Both the position numbers and the translations under genes were made by a program. 7,441 bases of DNA from Deltaproteobacteria bacterium (lineage in GTDB: Bacteria > Desulfobacterota > Desulfomonilia > UBA1062), in the NCBI GenBank assembly GCA_020053185.1, contig JAGVNP010000130.1, forward strand, positions 1 through 7,441, given 5' to 3'. This document shows, in pieces, positions 6,564 to 7,441 of the stretch. The notes under the pieces are model-generated. The model made no database searches, was not told the DNA's origin, and was given only the letters and a program-made list of their open reading frames with translations. How positions within the stretch are numbered: the stretch's first letter is position 1; every line of letters starts with the position of its first letter.

Positions 6564-6995
6564 ATGGGATTAAAGGATATGTTCGAATTAAAAAAGAAAT
6601 TCGCTTCAGCCACCACCCCTGATCCCAAAGAATTGCGGGGCAACTATGAGGTAAGGTTGGTCACAGGTATATTGCCTGATATACGATTTTTCAAGCACCG
6701 GAAGGTCATGCCAGATGATGTTGCTGTCGAAAACGCCGGGCCAGGCGGATACAATGAGTTCCTTGGCAAGATCAAAATCGGCAGCTTCAAGATCAGTGTA
6801 GTGGATTCGCTCTTAGGCGACGGCCAGAAGGTGCTAAAGGTAAACTACAACAGGTCTGGAAATCCCTTCTGGGTGCGGCCGCTCAATGATGAACTGAAAA
6901 AATTATCTGACGGCTACTACCTGGGACGGGGCGTTTTTGTGTTCGGCAAATTTGCATTCAACTCATTCTATTTCAGCCTGAAAAAGGAGAAGTAA
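6564..6995 (+). CDS. Small protein of unknown function coupled to the GMC oxidase
   Basis: I do not recognise this 143-residue protein. It starts 9 bases after the oxidase stop codon behind a near-perfect Shine-Dalgarno sequence, so co-expression is almost certain. It has no signal peptide and no membrane segment. After a short charged N-terminus (MGLKDMFELKKKF), residues 25-143 look rich in beta strands: GNYEVRLVTG, RFFKHRKVM, GKIKIGSFKISVVDS, KVLKVNYN, NPFWVRPLNDEL, then GYYLGRGVFVFGKF and NSFYFSLKK. Alternating hydrophobic strands with a G-Y-Y-L-G-R turn and a final FYFSL strand recall small lipocalin-like or DUF4334-like beta-barrels that bind hydrophobic ligands. That comparison is a weak impression, not a family assignment. 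The context suggests a helper, carrier or product-binding protein for the oxidase. Confidence 0.75.
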   Translation: MGLKDMFELKKKFASATTPDPKELRGNYEVRLVTGILPDIRFFKHRKVMPDDVAVENAGPGGYNEFLGKIKIGSFKISVVDSLLGDGQKVLKVNYNRSGNPFWVRPLNDELKKLSDGYYLGRGVFVFGKFAFNSFYFSLKKEK

Positions 6996-7051
6996 GACAT
7001 AAAGGCCGTAACAGGCAACGAGCAACAAAATACAAGTGAAAGCCTGGCAAT

Positions 7052-7130
7052 GGTTTGATTTGTCTTATTTGTTTCATTGGTTAATCAAACTAAAAACTAA
7101 TCCAACCAATAAAACCAATTCAACCAATAC
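7052..7130. repeat. Nonamer-phased inverted array between convergent genes
   Basis: The left arm divides into 9-base words GGTTTGATT, TGTCTTATT, TGTTTCATT, GGTTAATCA (7052-7087). The right arm divides into AACTAATCC, AACCAATAA, AACCAATTC, AACCAATAC (7095-7130). The right words are reverse complements of the left-word consensus (GGTTNNATT), so the two arms can fold into a long imperfect AT-rich hairpin with a loop near 7088-7094. It lies between the stop codons of two converging genes, where a bidirectional terminator would be expected, and no classical GC-rich terminator is seen there. The period and inverted arrangement are direct observations; a role in termination is inference. Confidence 0.65.
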
Positions 7131-7145
7131 AGTCCCTTTGCGCAT

Positions 7146-7441
7146 TTATTTCAATGCCATCCTATCCGGTTGTTCTTTTATTTTGAAGTCAATTTTTACT
7201 GTTGTCCCGTTATCACGCTCAAAGGTGATGCCCGCATCGAGCTGTCCAGCCAGAATCTTAACTAACAGGAGCCCGAATGTATCAGGGTCATCGAAATTCA
7301 CATCTTGCGGCATACCCACGCCATTATCTTTTACCATCAGATGGAGAAAATCTTTATCCTTATGCAAATCAATGGTGATCTCTCCTTTCCGTCCGTCAGG
7401 AAAGGCATATTTCAGGGCATTGGAAATGAGTTCGCTGATAA
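7146..7441 (-). CDS. Sensor histidine kinase, C-terminal ATPase end (runs off right edge)
   Basis: On the minus strand the frame is open from the window edge to the TAA at 7146-7148, giving the last 98 residues of a kinase whose start lies to the right. It begins with the N box ISELISNALKYAFPDGRKG, continues with HLMVKDNGVGMP (G1 box), DTFGLLLVKILAGQL (the usual SLGL-type segment) and DNGTTVKIDF (G2-like), then a short tail ending in MALK. The pattern LISNALKYAFPDGRKGEI is characteristic of HisKA_2-type kinases, in which the ATPase domain pairs with a distinct dimerisation domain and is often preceded by PAS or GAF sensors. A TTG at 7367 is only an internal codon, not the start. It converges on the oxidase operon. 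Family assignment is firm; the sensing part is not visible. Confidence 0.88.
   Translation of the reverse strand, partial: ISELISNALKYAFPDGRKGEITIDLHKDKDFLHLMVKDNGVGMPQDVNFDDPDTFGLLLVKILAGQLDAGITFERDNGTTVKIDFKIKEQPDRMALK

Noticed and set aside
7146..7367. A complete small minus-strand gene starting at TTG 7367
   Set aside because: The frame stays open to the window edge and carries the kinase N box (ELISNALKYAF) upstream of that TTG, so this is only the end of a larger gene.

Overview
The window looks like a chromosomal segment from a bacterium, probably an anaerobe or facultative anaerobe of a Desulfobacterota/Nitrospirota-like group. The supporting signs are strong Shine-Dalgarno sites, an exported protein with a bacterial signal peptide, an intrinsic terminator, moderate GC, an abundance of sensor kinases, and an interspersed palindromic repeat containing GTCATTGCGAGGAGC, a string I associate with such genomes. 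The taxonomic guess is inference; there is no rRNA or marker gene here.

Layout. (1) Bases 1-1405, minus strand: the N-terminal 468 residues of a soluble GAF-GAF-PAS sensor protein that runs off the left edge. (2) Bases 1406-1719: a divergent intergenic region filled by a degenerate tandem array with strict 7-bp period. (3) Bases 1720-3396, plus: a membrane histidine kinase (7TM sensor, PAS, dimerisation/phosphoacceptor, ATPase) whose best start codon is ATT. (4) Bases 3397-3772: an intergenic region with a MITE-like palindromic element and a candidate sigma70 promoter. (5) Bases 3773-4510, plus: an exported START/SRPBCC lipid-binding-type protein, followed by a perfect 15-bp intrinsic terminator. 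(6) Bases 4620-6554 and 6564-6995, plus: a translationally coupled pair encoding a GMC-family FAD oxidoreductase (long-chain/sterol-type alcohol oxidase group) and a small protein I do not recognise. (7) Bases 6996-7145: a convergent intergenic region with a 9-bp-period inverted array. (8) Bases 7146-7441, minus: the C-terminal ATPase end of a HisKA_2-type histidine kinase running off the right edge.

How the genes may work together. Three separate sensor proteins lie within 7.4 kb and no response regulator is visible, so their outputs are outside the window or in trans. The central START, GMC oxidase and small-protein genes suggest handling and oxidation of a hydrophobic alcohol. The START protein carries a signal peptide and the oxidase does not, so they would act on opposite sides of the membrane, and a terminator separates their transcripts. 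The substrate cannot be named from sequence. The most unusual DNA structure is non-coding: a heptamer-phased array at the divergent junction and a nonamer-phased inverted array at the convergent junction.
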